Shown here: positions 1 through 10,602 of the stretch, piece after piece
Position numbering within the stretch: the first letter of the stretch is position 1
How the letters are laid out: each line of letters opens with the position of its first letter
Assembly (NCBI RefSeq): GCF_028372415.1
Contig: NC_092875.1
Location: forward strand, 437,665,377-437,729,376
Direction: 5' to 3'
Source: Notamacropus eugenii
Taxonomy: Eukaryota; Chordata; Mammalia; Diprotodontia; Macropodidae
Length of the DNA stretch: 64,000 nt
Made by a program: the position numbers and the translations under genes
The notes under the pieces: generated by a model
The model's database searches: none
Told to the model about the DNA's origin: nothing
What the model saw: the letters and a program-made list of their open reading frames with translations, nothing else

Positions 1-59
1 TTGGAAGTGTCCTACGCCCCTGCAGCTTCTCCCTCTGATTATCTGAGTTCTCCTAAAAG

Positions 60-115
60 GTGGGAGCCAAGATGGCTGAAGAAGCTCTCCCATATTCACC
101 TCCAAACAGCCATAA
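60..115 (+). mobile_element. possible L1 5'-end fragment
   Basis: A GGGAGCCAAGATGGCTGAAG stretch starts near position 64. It resembles the first bases of the L1/HAL1 5' ends found elsewhere in this window (GAGCCAAGATGGC), here on the plus strand. Only about 50 bases can be matched and no L1 body follows, so it could be chance. Confidence 0.3.
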
Positions 116-309
116 TGGCACCCCTCTCTTAATGGATCTTACTTCAATGATCATTATTTTTCCATTTAGTCTTTGTCTTACTTCTCTTCCTTTCTGCCTC
201 TTTCTGTCTCTGTCTCTTTGTCACATACATATATTTTTCAACTCACTTATCATCAGCTTATTCTCTAAACAAAGCAAATCAAACCAAAAACCAAAAACCC
301 CAACAACCC

Positions 310-1012
310 TCCTCTCACATTTGATCCCCTCTCTCTACTCATACAACAGTTACCACCTTAGTACCTCATCACCTCCTGCCTAGATTATTGCAACAGTTTC
401 TAGTTGGTTTCCCTGTCTCAAATCTTCTCTATTTCCTCTGTTCTGGTGTCAAAGTGATTTTCCCTAAGCGTAGATCTGATCATGTCTCCAGGGGGTCCCT
501 GTTGTATCTAAAATAATTATAAACTCCCATGTTTAGCTTTTACAGCCATATATGACCTGGACCAAACCTGTCTTCCCAGCCTCATTGTACCTACGCTGTC
601 ATCCAGCAAAACTATCTTTTTCTGTGTTCCTCACACACCATAAACCTCTCTCTTCTCTTTGCCTTTTCTCTGGCTGTTCCCGTGAATGTAATGCAATCTC
701 TCTTTACTTCTGCCTCATATGATCTCTCTCTTCCTCCAGCAAGCTCAAACTGACTTATAAGTGAAATCTTTTCTGACTCTACTACTACTTTCCTTCCCAA
801 ACTACCTTGTATTTAACTACATTGCATTTACTTGAATTATTCTCTTTTATATTTATCCTACAAATATTTATGTCAATTCTTGTTGACTCTTCTGTTTGAA
901 CCTTCTTTGTGATTAGGGATTATTTTACGTATTTTCTTTGTCTCCCTAGTGTTCAGCGCTAAGATGCCTGGTACAGAGTACACACAAATGCCTTTTGATT
1001 AATTAATTGATC
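310..1012 (+). mobile_element. L2 (CR1-clade) LINE, 3' end
   Basis: The stretch has the order typical of the L2 end: a remnant of the 'dividing RT/C-terminus' text (GATTATTGCAACAG), a pyrimidine-rich 3' region, then a terminal block reading like 'cagcgctaagatgcctggtacagagta...' followed by AATTAATTGAT. Many base changes from the remembered consensus indicate great age. No open frame of the L2 protein survives. Confidence 0.7.
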
Positions 1013-1019
1013 CACTGCT

Positions 1020-1290
1020 TCTGTAGTTCCCTCAAGCTCTCTCCTATGCTCTGATGCCTTTCACTGCTAAACTTCTAGAAATTGTCAGCTAGACTTGTCT
1101 CTGCTTTCTCCCTAGCCAAACACTCTTCAGAACCTTGTGATCAGGAATCTAGTTCCACCACTCTGTTGAATCTACTCTTCATAATTACCATGACTCTGAG
1201 CTACCTTTGACACAATCCACTGAAAAATCTTGTCACTTCTACCCCCACAATGTTTTTGTAGCTATCCCCTCCTCTCAACTTCCATTGATA
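1020..1290 (+). mobile_element. L2-like LINE fragment (ORF2 part)
   Basis: Phrases such as TTCTAGAAATTGTC, CCACTGAAAAATCTTGTCACTTC and a pyrimidine-rich plus strand resemble the L2 reverse-transcriptase region. It abuts the previous L2 tail and is probably a second copy. It is strongly diverged. Confidence 0.45.
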
Positions 1291-1344
1291 TGCATCTTTT
1301 GCATATATTGAATGTATATAGTTAATTTAATTCAATTCAACCAA

Positions 1345-1522
1345 ACAAGCAACATGGACAGAGTGCTGTAGTCAGGAACATCTGAGTTCAAACATTGATT
1401 CTGATATTTACTAAGAGCCCTTGGACAAGTCATTTGTTTTCTATGAAGTTCAGTTTCCTTGTCTATAAAATGAAAGAGTTATACTAGATCACCTCTATAT
1501 GACTGTTGAGCTATGAATATAT
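1345..1522 (+). mobile_element. CORE-SINE (MIR/Ther1-like)
   Basis: A tRNA-related head with 'gagttcaaa' (B-box-like) is followed by a core with GGACAAGTCATTTG and 'cagtttccttgtctataaaatg', then 'agatcacctctat'. This is the canonical MIR/CORE-SINE order on the plus strand. Confidence 0.7.
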
Positions 1523-1544
1523 GTCTTATGCTCCATGATCAAAC

Positions 1545-1656
1545 ATTTATTGAGTTCCTATAATTTCCAGTTGCTCTGCTAGACATTGTGGATACAAAAA
1601 TAAAAATAAACCATTCTCTGCTCTGGAGAAATTTACATTCTCTTGGAGTAGGGAGT
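1545..1656 (-). mobile_element. L2 LINE 3' tail, antisense
   Basis: CATTTATTGAGTTCCTATAA, then 'tgctagacattgtggatacaaa' and 'ggagaaatttacattct', is the reverse complement of an L2 3' terminus. It is short and diverged. Confidence 0.5.
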
Positions 1657-1659
1657 GAT

Positions 1660-2390
1660 ACATATACAGATGAGTAAATTCAAAATACAAAGTACTTTTG
1701 TTTTGGACTTGTGATTTAAAAAGTATGGGGAATTCCAGTGTGGAAGGGCTATCTTTCAGTGCTGATCTACAGTAGTTGTGAATAGGGTTTTAGAGAACTG
1801 CCAGGGAGCACTTAGAAGTTAAATGACTTACTTAGACTTACAGGGCTTCTTAAGATTTTTTCCACTCAGGAATCCTCCAGCACTTCTTAAACTGTGAGTT
1901 GTGATACCCCCTTATGGGGTCATGACCCACAGTATAAGAAGCACTGGGAAAACACAGCCAATTTATATCAGAGGTTGTACTTAAGACTAGGTCTTCCATC
2001 CTCCAAAGTCTTCTCTCTGCCACTAACAGACAGATGAGCATAAGAGTCCTGGGGGTAGTAACACTCCTGAGACCATCTGCCATCATCAATTGCCAACTAA
2101 CTGCTACTCATAGGGCAGATGGGCCAGTCAAGCTGAAGCAGTGGGCACACCCTGCAGAAGAGATGGCATTTATTTGCATATAGTAAGTAGGTAACAAATG
2201 CTTCATTCATCATGCCAACATATAAAACATATGACAAGTAAAAACTAATTAATTTGGGATGGAAGAACTCAAACTGAAGGAATCTGGAACAGCCATTTTT
2301 GTAGGGGATTTCATTTGAACCTCCTACAAAGGGGAGTTAGACTCCCAAGAGGCAGAGGTGAGATCACTATAGTTTATGTCTGCACAATAG
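1660..2390. other. unassigned sequence
   Basis: No gene, RNA or confident repeat is recognised here. A 79-codon minus-strand frame (1850-2089) has no recognisable protein features. Confidence 0.5.
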
Positions 2391-2397
2391 AAAGAAA

Positions 2398-2662
2398 CAA
2401 GCACTTATTAAACACCTACTGTGTGCCAGGCACTGTGCTAAGTGCCTTACAATATTATCTCAGTTTGTTTTCATAACTCTAGAAGACAGCGGTTATTACT
2501 ATACCTACTTTACAGTTGAGAAAAATGTGATGGGCAAGGACAGGTTAAAAGACTTGCCCAAGGTCATACAGTAGTAAACATCTGAGCCCAAATTTGAGCT
2601 CAGATCTTCTTGACTCCAGACCCAGGGCTCTGTTCATTTCAGGCACCTAACTGCCTCTACAG
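2398..2662 (-). mobile_element. MIR SINE, near full length, antisense
   Basis: Reading the plus strand, the copy starts with 'gcacttattaaacacctact', passes 'gccaggcactgtgctaagtg' and the core ('ttacagttgagaaaaatgtg', 'acttgcccaaggtcatacag'), and ends at the tRNA head ('gactccagacccaggg'). Head and tail are both present, so it is nearly complete, on the minus strand. Confidence 0.85.
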
Positions 2663-2664
2663 TA

Positions 2665-3320
2665 ATAAAAAATTGAATATTGTATACAAGAAAGAGCAAA
2701 TAGCCCTATATGGATGGAAAATATAGTGCATGAGGAGATTTAATATGTAAAAAAAACCTCTAAACATAATTTGCTCAAAACCCACAGTAGGTCTCTTTTC
2801 ATTCTAGAATAAAATAACAGTTCCTCATGCTAGCCTTTGAGGATACATTTTGGTTCCAAACTACCTTTGTAGCCTTTTTCTTAAATTCATTCCCTGCATA
2901 TATTCTATCTTCATTTTAAACAGGACTATTTGTGGTACTCCCATCTTACCTGGCCCTTCCTGTCCTCTCTACTTTATCACAGACTGTCTCCTATGCCAAG
3001 GACAAATCTCTTTATTTGCCCATCATGGGTAGGGACGGAGAGTTCTGCAGTATTGGCTGATGTCCAAATATTCAGCAGGGCTGGGTTTCAACCAGGAAAT
3101 TCCAGCCTCAAATCACTGTGCAACCAAGTTATGGTTAGGAATTTTAGTACAAACTGTAGATTTGAGGGGCTAGAGGTAATAAGAGGTACCTAAAACAGAA
3201 ATTGGGGAAAAAACAGGAACAGTTTGGAGGGCACAGTTTAGAGGATTAGGGTTGGGTTAGAATAGTTTGTTGCTAAAGCAAATTACCAGGTCTTGAGCTT
3301 TGCAAAGAATCCTCTTAATT
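2665..3320. other. unassigned sequence
   Basis: I recognise nothing here. Overlapping 60- and 87-codon frames (2850-3193) show no family motif. Confidence 0.5.
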
Positions 3321-3349
3321 TACTGCACTGAAAAGTTACATGTGTTTGT

Positions 3350-3540
3350 TTTGTAGTCTCTTCCCTCTGCTCATAATTTCCTATTTATCCTGTATGCAGC
3401 TTTTTTGTACCTACCTAGTTGTCTCCCCCATTAGATTGTGGACTCTTTGACAATTGGGACTGTCTTTTGTCTTTCTTTGTATCCTCTGCACTTAACACAG
3501 TGCCTAATACATTGTAGGCAATGCTTATCGTTAATATCTA
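3350..3540 (+). mobile_element. L2 LINE 3' terminus
   Basis: TCCCCCATTAGATTGTGGAC, 'tctttgtatcctctgcactt' and 'aacacagtgcctaatacatt' follow in the order of an L2 end on the plus strand. An AT-rich, TTATT-repeating stretch (3535-3610) follows. Confidence 0.7.
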
Positions 3541-4149
3541 TTATTATTTATTAATTTTATTTTAATTACATTTATTAATGTTTTATTTTTATATTATTTA
3601 TTAATGATTGTTATAAGTTAGCTGGTTCTGTCCTCCAATTTCTTTTGAATTCTCTTCTGGCAGTTTCTACCATTATGTACGTCACTGCTCTCCTTGGTTT
3701 AATCAGTGGTAAATATTCTGAATATCTTCTGTTAAGTGTCTTTTTCTCCCCTCCCCATTAAGTCTCCTTTTCCATGAAATTTCCCTTACATTCCTAGATG
3801 AAAATAATCTTTTGTACTAAATGTCTTCTAGTCATATGTAGATTACTTAATAGTTTACATTTGAGGACTAGCCTTATTTTTTTTGCTATATTGTAAATCT
3901 TTTGAGGGGAGGGACTCTTAATTTTCATCTGCTTTCCTGTAAAATTTAAACCTCACATAAGAATTCAGAAGTCAAATTTGTCAATTTTCTGAGATTACGC
4001 CAACTGTTGTTGTCAAATACATAAGTAGAATTGTTTCAGGGTCTCCTGTGTTTCCTAATAATAAGATTTCATTTAATATGTTAGTAATGAACAGCATTAC
4101 TAATATTCATTATCCATATGGTGATTTATCATTTATAAACAACCACGGT

Positions 4150-4650
4150 TATCAATCAAGAAGCATTTAGTAAGCACCTACTAAGGCTCAGGCACTATGC
4201 TAGAAAATGGGGATGCATGTACAAAGAAAGAAAAATCCCCACTGACAAGGACCTTACATTTTAAAACGGGGGGAGAAAAGTATATATATAAGTACATGCA
4301 GTATAAATTTGAGGTGAATAAATGCAAATATATACAAAGTTGTTGAGTAAAAGGTAGTTTGGGAGTGGAAGACAAGAAAGTATGAGGATCAAGGAAGACT
4401 TCCTGTAAAAGATGGTGCTTGAGCTCTGTCTTAAAGGAAGAGAGGGACTTTATTATCCCAGAGATAAGGAGGGAGTGTGTTTCAGGCACATGGGAGAGTG
4501 AAATGGATGAAGAACAGAGAGAAGGCCAGTTGGCTGGACCACAGAGTTCAGGAAACTTCAAAGGTAGGTTGGGTCCAGTTCATGGAGGACTTTAAAAGCT
4601 CAACAGAAGAGTTTAAAATTTGTCATAGAGGTAAAAAGAGGCTACTCGAG
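4150..4650 (-). mobile_element. L2 LINE 3' half, antisense
   Basis: It begins with the antisense tail ('aagcatttagtaagcaccta', 'ggcactatgct'). It then passes the antisense block 'gaagacttcctgtaaaagat' / 'gcttgagctctgtcttaaag' and the GGGAGTGTGTTTCAGGCA section, which match the antisense order of the L2 3' region. The frames called on either strand here are by-products. Confidence 0.7.
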
Positions 4651-4685
4651 TTGATTTAAAAAATAATCATTAAATTATTACTCTT

Positions 4686-4986
4686 TTAAGGACTAGATCT
4701 ACTTATCTCACCCAGACTGGAAGAACAGGGGATATTCATAGGTCTAGTACTACTCTAATGGACATGGGAGCTTTGACATGCTCTGTTTCCGACCTGGGCC
4801 AGTTCTTTCTTCCATAGGCAACCTGGTGGCCTTCTGCTCCTGGGAATTCACCATATTAATGCTGAACTTAGGACAGACATCCAATCAGCTTAACCTACTG
4901 CAGCTCAGAATTCCTGAGCTCTAGTGATCCATCAGCCTCAGCCTTCTGGTATCTGGGACTACAAAGTGTGCACCATGACTCCTGAC
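4686..4986 (-). pseudogene. RN7SL pseudogene: 7SL (SRP) RNA pseudogene, essentially full length
   Basis: The minus strand follows 7SL RNA from end to end over about 300 bases, the normal length of the RNA. The 5' Alu-domain side is at 4945-4986 (sense TTTGTAGTCCCAGATACCAG, then AGGCTGAGGCTGATGGATCA). The S domain follows: TAAGTTCAGCATTAATATGG near 4847-4870, CCACCAGGTTGCC at 4817-4829, and GGCCCAGGTCGGAAACAGAG ending near 4800. The 3' side (CAGTCTGGGTGAGATAAG) ends near 4690. 7SL is the scaffold of the signal recognition particle and is made by RNA polymerase III from internal and upstream signals. Many substitutions throughout, including in the conserved 5' end, make this a dead retrocopy. 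Because the S domain is present, it is not an Alu- or B1-type SINE. I found no clear flanking duplication and only a few A residues at the 3' end. Confidence 0.9.
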
Positions 4987-5194
4987 TGCTATTGATAATC
5001 AGTTATCAAGAGAGGCGGAGGAAAGTAATGCATAGAGGTCTGGTCTCAGAAAGACCTTGGTTTAAGTACCACCTCTGATACATACTGGCCATATGATACT
5101 GGACACATCAGTATTCTACAAAATTCTAAGACTTAAATAAGATTAATTCCAAGTTTCTTCAGTTGGGAGTTCTCTATTGTAATAAAAATTGCTG

Positions 5195-5580
5195 GCTCAA
5201 TCCTTGCAGGCCACTGTACTAAGCTGTGGGGATACAAAGAACAAAAAAAAAAATGGCCCCTCCCTTCAAAGAACTTATGTTCTACTGGTATTATAGAATG
5301 TGTTAGCTGAATATAGTGAAGTGGGTATGAAGGAGAAAAAGTATTTTAGCAAACTGTTCTTGGAAAATGTGAAGAACAAACAAGCACATCTTTGGTTGGG
5401 GAGAGGCTGAAGAAGAGACTTTCAGAGGATGTGGTTCCTGAGCTGAGCTTTGAAGGTAGATAAAGATTCTAAGAGATGCTCAAGAGGAAGGAGTGCCTTC
5501 CAGCTGTGATATAGGCTAATTCAAGGACATGGAGGTCACAGAGGGATTGTAGAGTGGGAGAAAGAGTGGTCCACTTTTAC
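5195..5580 (-). mobile_element. L2 LINE 3' half, antisense
   Basis: The order 'ggccactgtactaagctgtg' / 'gggatacaaagaac' / 'cttcaaagaacttatgttct', then 'ggttcctgagctgagctttg' and 'caagaggaaggagtgccttc', is that of an antisense L2 3' region. It is strongly diverged, and parallel in layout to the copy at 4150-4650. Confidence 0.6.
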
Positions 5581-5639
5581 TTTGCTCTTTGGTTTGGCTG
5601 AAATGTTTAGTGTATGAAGGGGAATAATATTTCATTCCT

Positions 5640-5755
5640 GCAGAGTCCTCATGCAGTATGTTCAAGTCTTATTATCCCCATTTTGTTGATTGGGAGACTG
5701 AGGCCAAGAGATGTCAAATGGACATGAAGATCATTGCAACGAGTCCAAATATAGT
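5640..5755 (-). mobile_element. MIR fragment, antisense
   Basis: TTATTATCCCCATTTTGTTG followed by 'gggagactgaggccaagaga' is the antisense MIR core. The ends are not resolved. Confidence 0.5.
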
Positions 5756-5764
5756 TCATTTCCT

Positions 5765-6555
5765 ACCATACCATAAATAATTTCTATTGTATCACAAATG
5801 CTAACTATAAAATCTTTCTAAATTACATATCAACAGAAATATTGGTAGCCTTTTGGCCAGCTACCATCAGTGATTGATGGTCACCTCCAGCAGAGATCAT
5901 ATTCTCTGGAAGCAGTGAAAGGGTTACTCATTGTTAAATCAGCACTCCTGCAGACTGTAACTGGAGAGGTCAGAAACCTCCATCTTCGGTATTTCTGCTT
6001 TCTTTTCTGCTGGGAAAGCTGAGATCTCCACTTTTACCAGTGTCACTTACCAATCTGACCCCATCAATGCAACTGTCTCACTGCTTCTCCCTAATAAAAC
6101 AACGGACTGCATGCTAAAGAGGTGACTTAGCACATACACATTATTCAGCTCACTTTTTGGAATGCCTTCTGTGCCTGATTTAAAAACAAACAAATAAACA
6201 GTCACTTACATTTTAGTCACCAAAGGAATATTAAATTGTTTTTTTAGAAAAGGGGGTTATTTTCATTTATTCTAAAATTAATTGCCCTCCAAAATGATAT
6301 TTTTCCCCTATCAACTCCAGTTACACCCAAGGTTTTTAACCCAGCTGCTATCAATGTATTCCAGATTACAAGAAGAAAGGCTGCATCTACCCAAGATAAG
6401 GAGGGGGGACCTTTCCTTCATTATATACCTCCCTTTCTTACCAACAGAAGAGGCATCAAGCTAGGTCTGCCCTCACTCAGAAATATGATCTTGATACCAC
6501 CAGAGAGACTTCACTGATTAAAACTTCAAAGCTATTACCCCCACTGACCCATCAT
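5765..6555. other. unassigned sequence
   Basis: No gene or confident repeat is recognised. The short frame at 6282-6464 has no recognisable features. Confidence 0.45.
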
Positions 6556-6559
6556 GATT

Positions 6560-6756
6560 CCTGAATTTCCCTTGTTTAATATTATTCCTTAACAATCATT
6601 TTTCTGGCATCCATGACTAGAAAACTTGGAGCTTTCCCTAACTCTTATATCTCCTTTACTCCTTACATTCAATAAAAAAAAAAAATCTTTCACCATATTC
6701 TGTAGTTTTACATTTCTCTAGCATTCACCTCTTCTCTTTTCCCACCACCACTACCC
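6560..6756 (+). mobile_element. L2-like LINE fragment, interrupted
   Basis: 'gaaaacttggagctttccct' followed by 'aactcttatatctcctttac' resembles the L2 ORF2 region coding for the LGV-type block. It ends in 'ccaccaccactacccc', where another repeat begins. The L2 text seems to resume at about 7279. Confidence 0.5.
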
Positions 6757-7278
6757 CCTTGGGGTATATGGGTGTTCAGGGAGGACTAGCACCTCTGGTG
6801 TGAGGGCTTGCCAAGCCAGCTTTAACTGACTCTCACCAGTGTTTTCAAGAAGCTGTAGCATGTGCAGTGGCCACACCCCAGTAAACCTTCTCAGCAGATG
6901 AATTAAACCAGGGTGAAGGTAACTGACAAACCACAAACTTATCAATGAGTTAGGAGGTGTCTACTCCAAGCACGTGAAGACTTCCCCTTGGTGGAATGGG
7001 TAGATGGGAAAAGTGTATTCCAATGACCATCAAGGTACTGTGGAGTGCTCAGAGCTTGGTCAGACATCAAAGATGTCAAGTTCATCCACTGCATCCTGGA
7101 CCATTATCAAGTTGTTTTAACTTTTGTCTTGCCACTGGACTTTGATGACTTTGGAAGAGAAGGTAAGGTTGATGTATTTGTGTAGCTCTGCCTTACTTGA
7201 ATCCAATTTATGCATTAGTCAAGACATTACCCTGTGATGTCATTGGTCCTTTTCCAAAACAAAGGACAAACAACAAGT
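6757..7278 (+). mobile_element. marsupial interspersed repeat with AACAAC tail, class uncertain
   Basis: The unit contains 'cttttgtcttgccactggac', 'tttgatgactttggaagaga' and 'cctgtgatgtcattggtcct', and ends in 'aaaggacaaacaacaag'. I remember this order as a common marsupial repeat, but I cannot name its class. The AACAAC-type end resembles RTE-mobilised elements. It sits between two L2-like stretches, with a similar CCACYACTAYCC string on each side (6746-6757 and about 7279-7291), which looks like a diverged target-site duplication. Confidence 0.5.
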
Positions 7279-7429
7279 ACTACCACTATCCTTGCCTGGG
7301 GTCTTCTCACCTTTTGACTTTATTACTGTCAACAATCACAGTCCTCCTATCTTCCATCTCTCCCACTTCCCCTTCTTTAGTCTACCACCTTAGTCTTCCT
7401 CACATATTCTAGATTTATCATATAACTTT

Positions 7430-8700
7430 TCCTGCTCAAAAGCAGATCTATAACTAAGATATTTTGTGCATGGAGCAAGTACTACAAACTTTGATTCAGC
7501 ATGGTATATTTGAAATCTACACTTAATTGAATGGGGTGATGGGAAGCAGATAACTTCAGTCTACTTACTATCTGGTGGCTTCCTATTTCAACCACCTTTT
7601 CTTGCTAATTATGCTAACCCCTGTTATCTCTCTGCTGTTGAAAGACCACAAGTGTGATGCCTGCTCTCATGCAAAACTTTTATCAGTTTACTCTCTGTTA
7701 TTGGAACAGTATCTACTAGGGTTCTCCCTGGCCCATGATGATGTGGATTAAGCTAAATTTTCTCCAAAACTTGATTAGCCTGGGATGGGGCAAAGCACAA
7801 ACTGTGACTTCATTATCATAGCTTTCTGGTATCATCTGGTTGTGTTGATAAGACTTCCTGGTCACTTAGGGGCATAAAATGTCTCACTCACATGGGTCCT
7901 TCCACCTTAGTGAATTTCTGATGACTATGGGAGTCATTACTTGTTGAACAGATTTTTTTTCCTATATGGTGTACCAGTAAGCACCCCACCATTCACAGGG
8001 CACCTCCTTAGATCTGCATTCATAAAAGGAAAGATAACTTTTGAGGGGTTAACAATCACTTTAATCAAGCACATGTGTCAATCCTCTAATCAAGCACGTG
8101 ATATCATTTGTCTAGTTCAAGGGAGTCAACACCCTGAACCCCAAAGTAATCAACAGATATGGCTTCCCCTGTCTGACCATAATTCAGCAAACATGTATAG
8201 CTGTCTGACCAGGTACCAGAGAGGGAAGCATGACATCTGGGTTCTCAAAGCTGGGGGCTCCTTAAAGAGGCTTCCTAGAGTCCTCATCTGGCCAAACAAA
8301 CACTTCCAGTCAGTAAGACCCAAAGTAAAACCTCAGCCTCAGAGTATTTATACACTTCTTAGAGTCATCTGGCATAACCCTCTGATCCATTGCCTCAGTA
8401 GAAAAAACAAAAGGTACTTGGACTCTCCTACAAAACAACTCCCCTAATCAAGCTTCTCACAATGGGCTGGCCCATCAATGAGTGGGAAAGATCCTCCTCA
8501 GTCACATTCAAAGAGGCATTATACTTCTTGATTGTACTAAAACAAAAGCAACAAACGATCCTGCTTTCCTTGCCCTTACATGTGGAGACAAGGTGGGGTG
8601 AATCAACTGAAGCTAAGTATCACATTACCTTTTTGCACATTCTTGCTATACAAGCACTAAGTCAGTTCCCTCTTGTTCATTGTTAAATGACCTACAAGGG
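7430..8700. other. unclassified stretch, possibly an old LTR-type repeat at 7940-8450
   Basis: Nothing is firmly recognised. The middle part is less AT-rich than its surroundings, holds a direct repeat of AATCAAGCACRTG (about 8061 and 8090) and a TATA-like 'gtatttatacac' near 8345. This could be part of an old solitary LTR, but no clear ends were found. A 168-codon plus frame (7941-8447) shows no protein family features. Confidence 0.25.
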
Positions 8701-8739
8701 CCTCATTTTACATTAAACCTAAACTAACAGGATGCTGGC

Positions 8740-9360
8740 TAAAATAAGTTCTATTTTAAATACGTTGCATTTGAGATGCCTACAGACATCCAAATCAAGA
8801 TATTCAAAAGGGAGTGTAGTTCAGTAGAGAAATTACAGATGGGGGGGCAGCTATGGATAGAGCATGGGCTCTGGAGTCAGGAGGACCCAAGTTCAAATCT
8901 GGCTTCAGACACTCATCATTTACTAGCTGTGTGACCCCCTGGCAGTCACTTAAACTTCATTGCCCCACCCCCCCAAAACAGGTACTGATGGATAAATAGA
9001 TCTGATAATCATTTACACAGAAATGATAATTAAACACATGGGGGCTGAGAATGTGGCCAAAGGAGATAATATAGAGGTAAAAGAGAAGAGAGTTCAAGAA
9101 AAAAGCTTTGGAGTACAGTCTATAGATAGTAGGTGTGAGCTAGATGAAGATCATCCAGTAAAGGAGACCAAGAAGTGGCCAGAAAGGCAGGAGGAGAAGC
9201 AGCAGAGAGTTGTCACAAAAACTTGGAGAGAAAATGGAATCCAGGAGGAAATGGTGATCGACAGTGTCAAAGGTTGTAGATCAAGAAGGATTACGATTAA
9301 AACAAGGTCTTCAGATTTTGCAATTAAGAGATCATTGAAAATATAGGAAGACCTCACTCA
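8740..9360 (-). mobile_element. L2 LINE body fragment, antisense, split by a SINE
   Basis: The text 'ttgagatgcctacagacatc' before the SINE and 'ggctgagaatgtggccaaag' / 'atcgacagtgtcaaaggttg' after it follows the antisense layout of the L2 ORF2 region. The same layout is seen again at 21760-22800. The open frame at 9023-9346 is an antisense by-product. Confidence 0.55.
8845..8979 (+). mobile_element. tRNA-derived SINE (WALLSI/MAR-like)
   Basis: It opens with GGGGCAGCTATGGATAGAGC and 'tctggagtcaggaggaccca', then the B-box region 'agttcaaatctggcttcag', 'tagctgtgtgaccccctggc' and 'cacttaaacttcattgcccc', and ends in a short A-rich tail. It is a complete short form without the RTE-like tail, inserted in L2 sequence. 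Confidence 0.8.
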
Positions 9361-9398
9361 ACACTAGCATCCAAGATTTAGGCCGTGTGACCTTTCTG

Positions 9399-9653
9399 TT
9401 GTTATTTAGTTGTTTTATTCATGTCTGACTCTTTTTGACCCCATTTGGGGTTTTCTTGGCAAAAATACTGGAGAGTTTGCCATTTCCTTCTCTGGCTCAT
9501 TTTATGAATGAGGAAACTGAGGTAAACAGGGTTAAGTGATTTGCCCAGGGTCACATAGTTAGCAAGTGTCTGAAGTCAGATTTGAACTCAGGAAGGTGAC
9601 TCATTCTGACTCCAGGCCCAGCACTCTATCCCCTGAGCCACCTAGCTACCCCA
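9399..9653 (-). mobile_element. tRNA-SINE with BovB/RTE-like tail, antisense, full length
   Basis: In plus-strand order: the tail 'ttgttatttagttg' with 'catgtctgactctttttgac', then 'ttcttggcaaaaatactgga', 'gaggaaactgaggtaaacag' and 'gcccagggtcacatagttag', and the tRNA head 'ctgagccacctagctacccc'. The GTCTGACTCTTTTTGACCCC block resembles the 3' end of BovB/RTE LINEs, which presumably supplied the machinery. Confidence 0.85.
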
Positions 9654-9697
9654 ACTTAGCTGTGTCACCCTACAAGTCACTTAATAATTCAGTGCTC

Positions 9698-9848
9698 TAG
9701 GCAAGGAGTGTCAGTCAAATAGATCCTTGTGAGTTGCATATTGGTTTAGAAAACCACAAAATAAAATTACCTATGTTCTATTAGATTTTTGTTCATTTTG
9801 GTTAAAATTTCCCAATATTTTAATCCAGTTAGGACAGCCCTGGAGACT
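9698..9848. mobile_element. hAT-like nonautonomous DNA transposon fragment
   Basis: 'aaggagtgtcagtcaaatag' (a diverged 'GGGTGTCAAACTC' end), then 'ttggtttagaaaaccacaaa', 'ctatgttctattagattttt' and 'cccaatattttaatccagtt', match a marsupial hAT-type repeat as I remember it. The far terminal repeat is missing. Confidence 0.5.
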
Positions 9849-10262
9849 TTCACAGCTTTATTTGAAGGTTGCTTTGCTGTAGGCAACTGCTTAGGAATAT
9901 AAATTGCAGGAAAAGTACTGACCTATATTGGTTGAAGGAGTTCTGTATATTCCCCAAATCACAGATGTAGTTTCTAACCCTATCATTTGTTTTCACAGTG
10001 CGCTGTCCTGAGGAAGTATTTAATAAAGACTTGTTGAATTCCTCTTATCTACTTTGATACTTAGTACTTAGAGCCACCAGCCTCTTCCTTTTCTCATTCA
10101 TTTTCTCCCTCATCACTGGCTCCTCACTTTCTTAGGTTTCCTTCAATTCTTAACAAAAAAATTCTATTCGTGACCCTGTATCCCATTTCTCTTAGTGTCC
10201 CACTTCTCCCATTCTTCATCACTGCTTGAACTCCCCAAGGAAAGTCTTTTCCTAATACATCT

Positions 10263-10602
10263 ATTTTTAAAATTTGTTTTTAATTTAGACTAAAACAAGC
10301 ATTTCTATAACATAATATAATGAAAGATGATTGTACATGAAACTGTAAATCTATTTTGTACAACTTGCTTTATCCTTTTAAATACAGAATAAAATTATTA
10401 TGTAAATTTCTTCCCCTCATCCTAGAGATGTGCTCTCTCTCTGTGTATATAAATATGTACATATATATGTATATACACACACAATACATATCTATGTATA
10501 TATATATATATATATACACACACATGTATTTGTGTGTGTATATGTGTAGTCATTCTATACACACTTGTATTCATCAGTTCTTTCTCTGAACCAATGGATC
10601 TG
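10263..10602 (-). mobile_element. L1 3' end, 5'-truncated, antisense
   Basis: T-rich start, then 'aacaagcatttctataacat', 'gattgtacatgaaactgtaa', 'gtacaacttgctttatcctt' and 'cagttctttctctgaacca'. The same 3' untranslated text occurs in the L1 copy at 28610. An AT/GT simple repeat has expanded inside it (10443-10548). Confidence 0.65.
10443..10548. repeat. TA/TG/CA dinucleotide microsatellite
   Basis: Alternating TATA, TATG and ACAC runs with several interruptions, inside the L1 3' end. Confidence 0.9.

Noticed and set aside
60-383. 107-codon frame beginning MGAKMAEEALPYS
   Set aside because: Its start overlaps a possible L1 5'-end scrap and it runs into pyrimidine-rich L2 text. No protein features.
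4686-4986. Alu- or B1-type SINE
   Set aside because: The match includes the whole 7SL S domain and has a single full-length layout, so it is a 7SL retro-pseudogene and not a SINE.
7941-8447. 168-codon plus-strand frame
   Set aside because: No recognisable domain, signal or codon pattern, and no neighbouring exon signals. Treated as chance within an unclassified stretch.
9023-9346. 107-codon plus-strand frame rich in K, E and R
   Set aside because: It reads the antisense strand of L2 text, whose purine richness creates charged residues.
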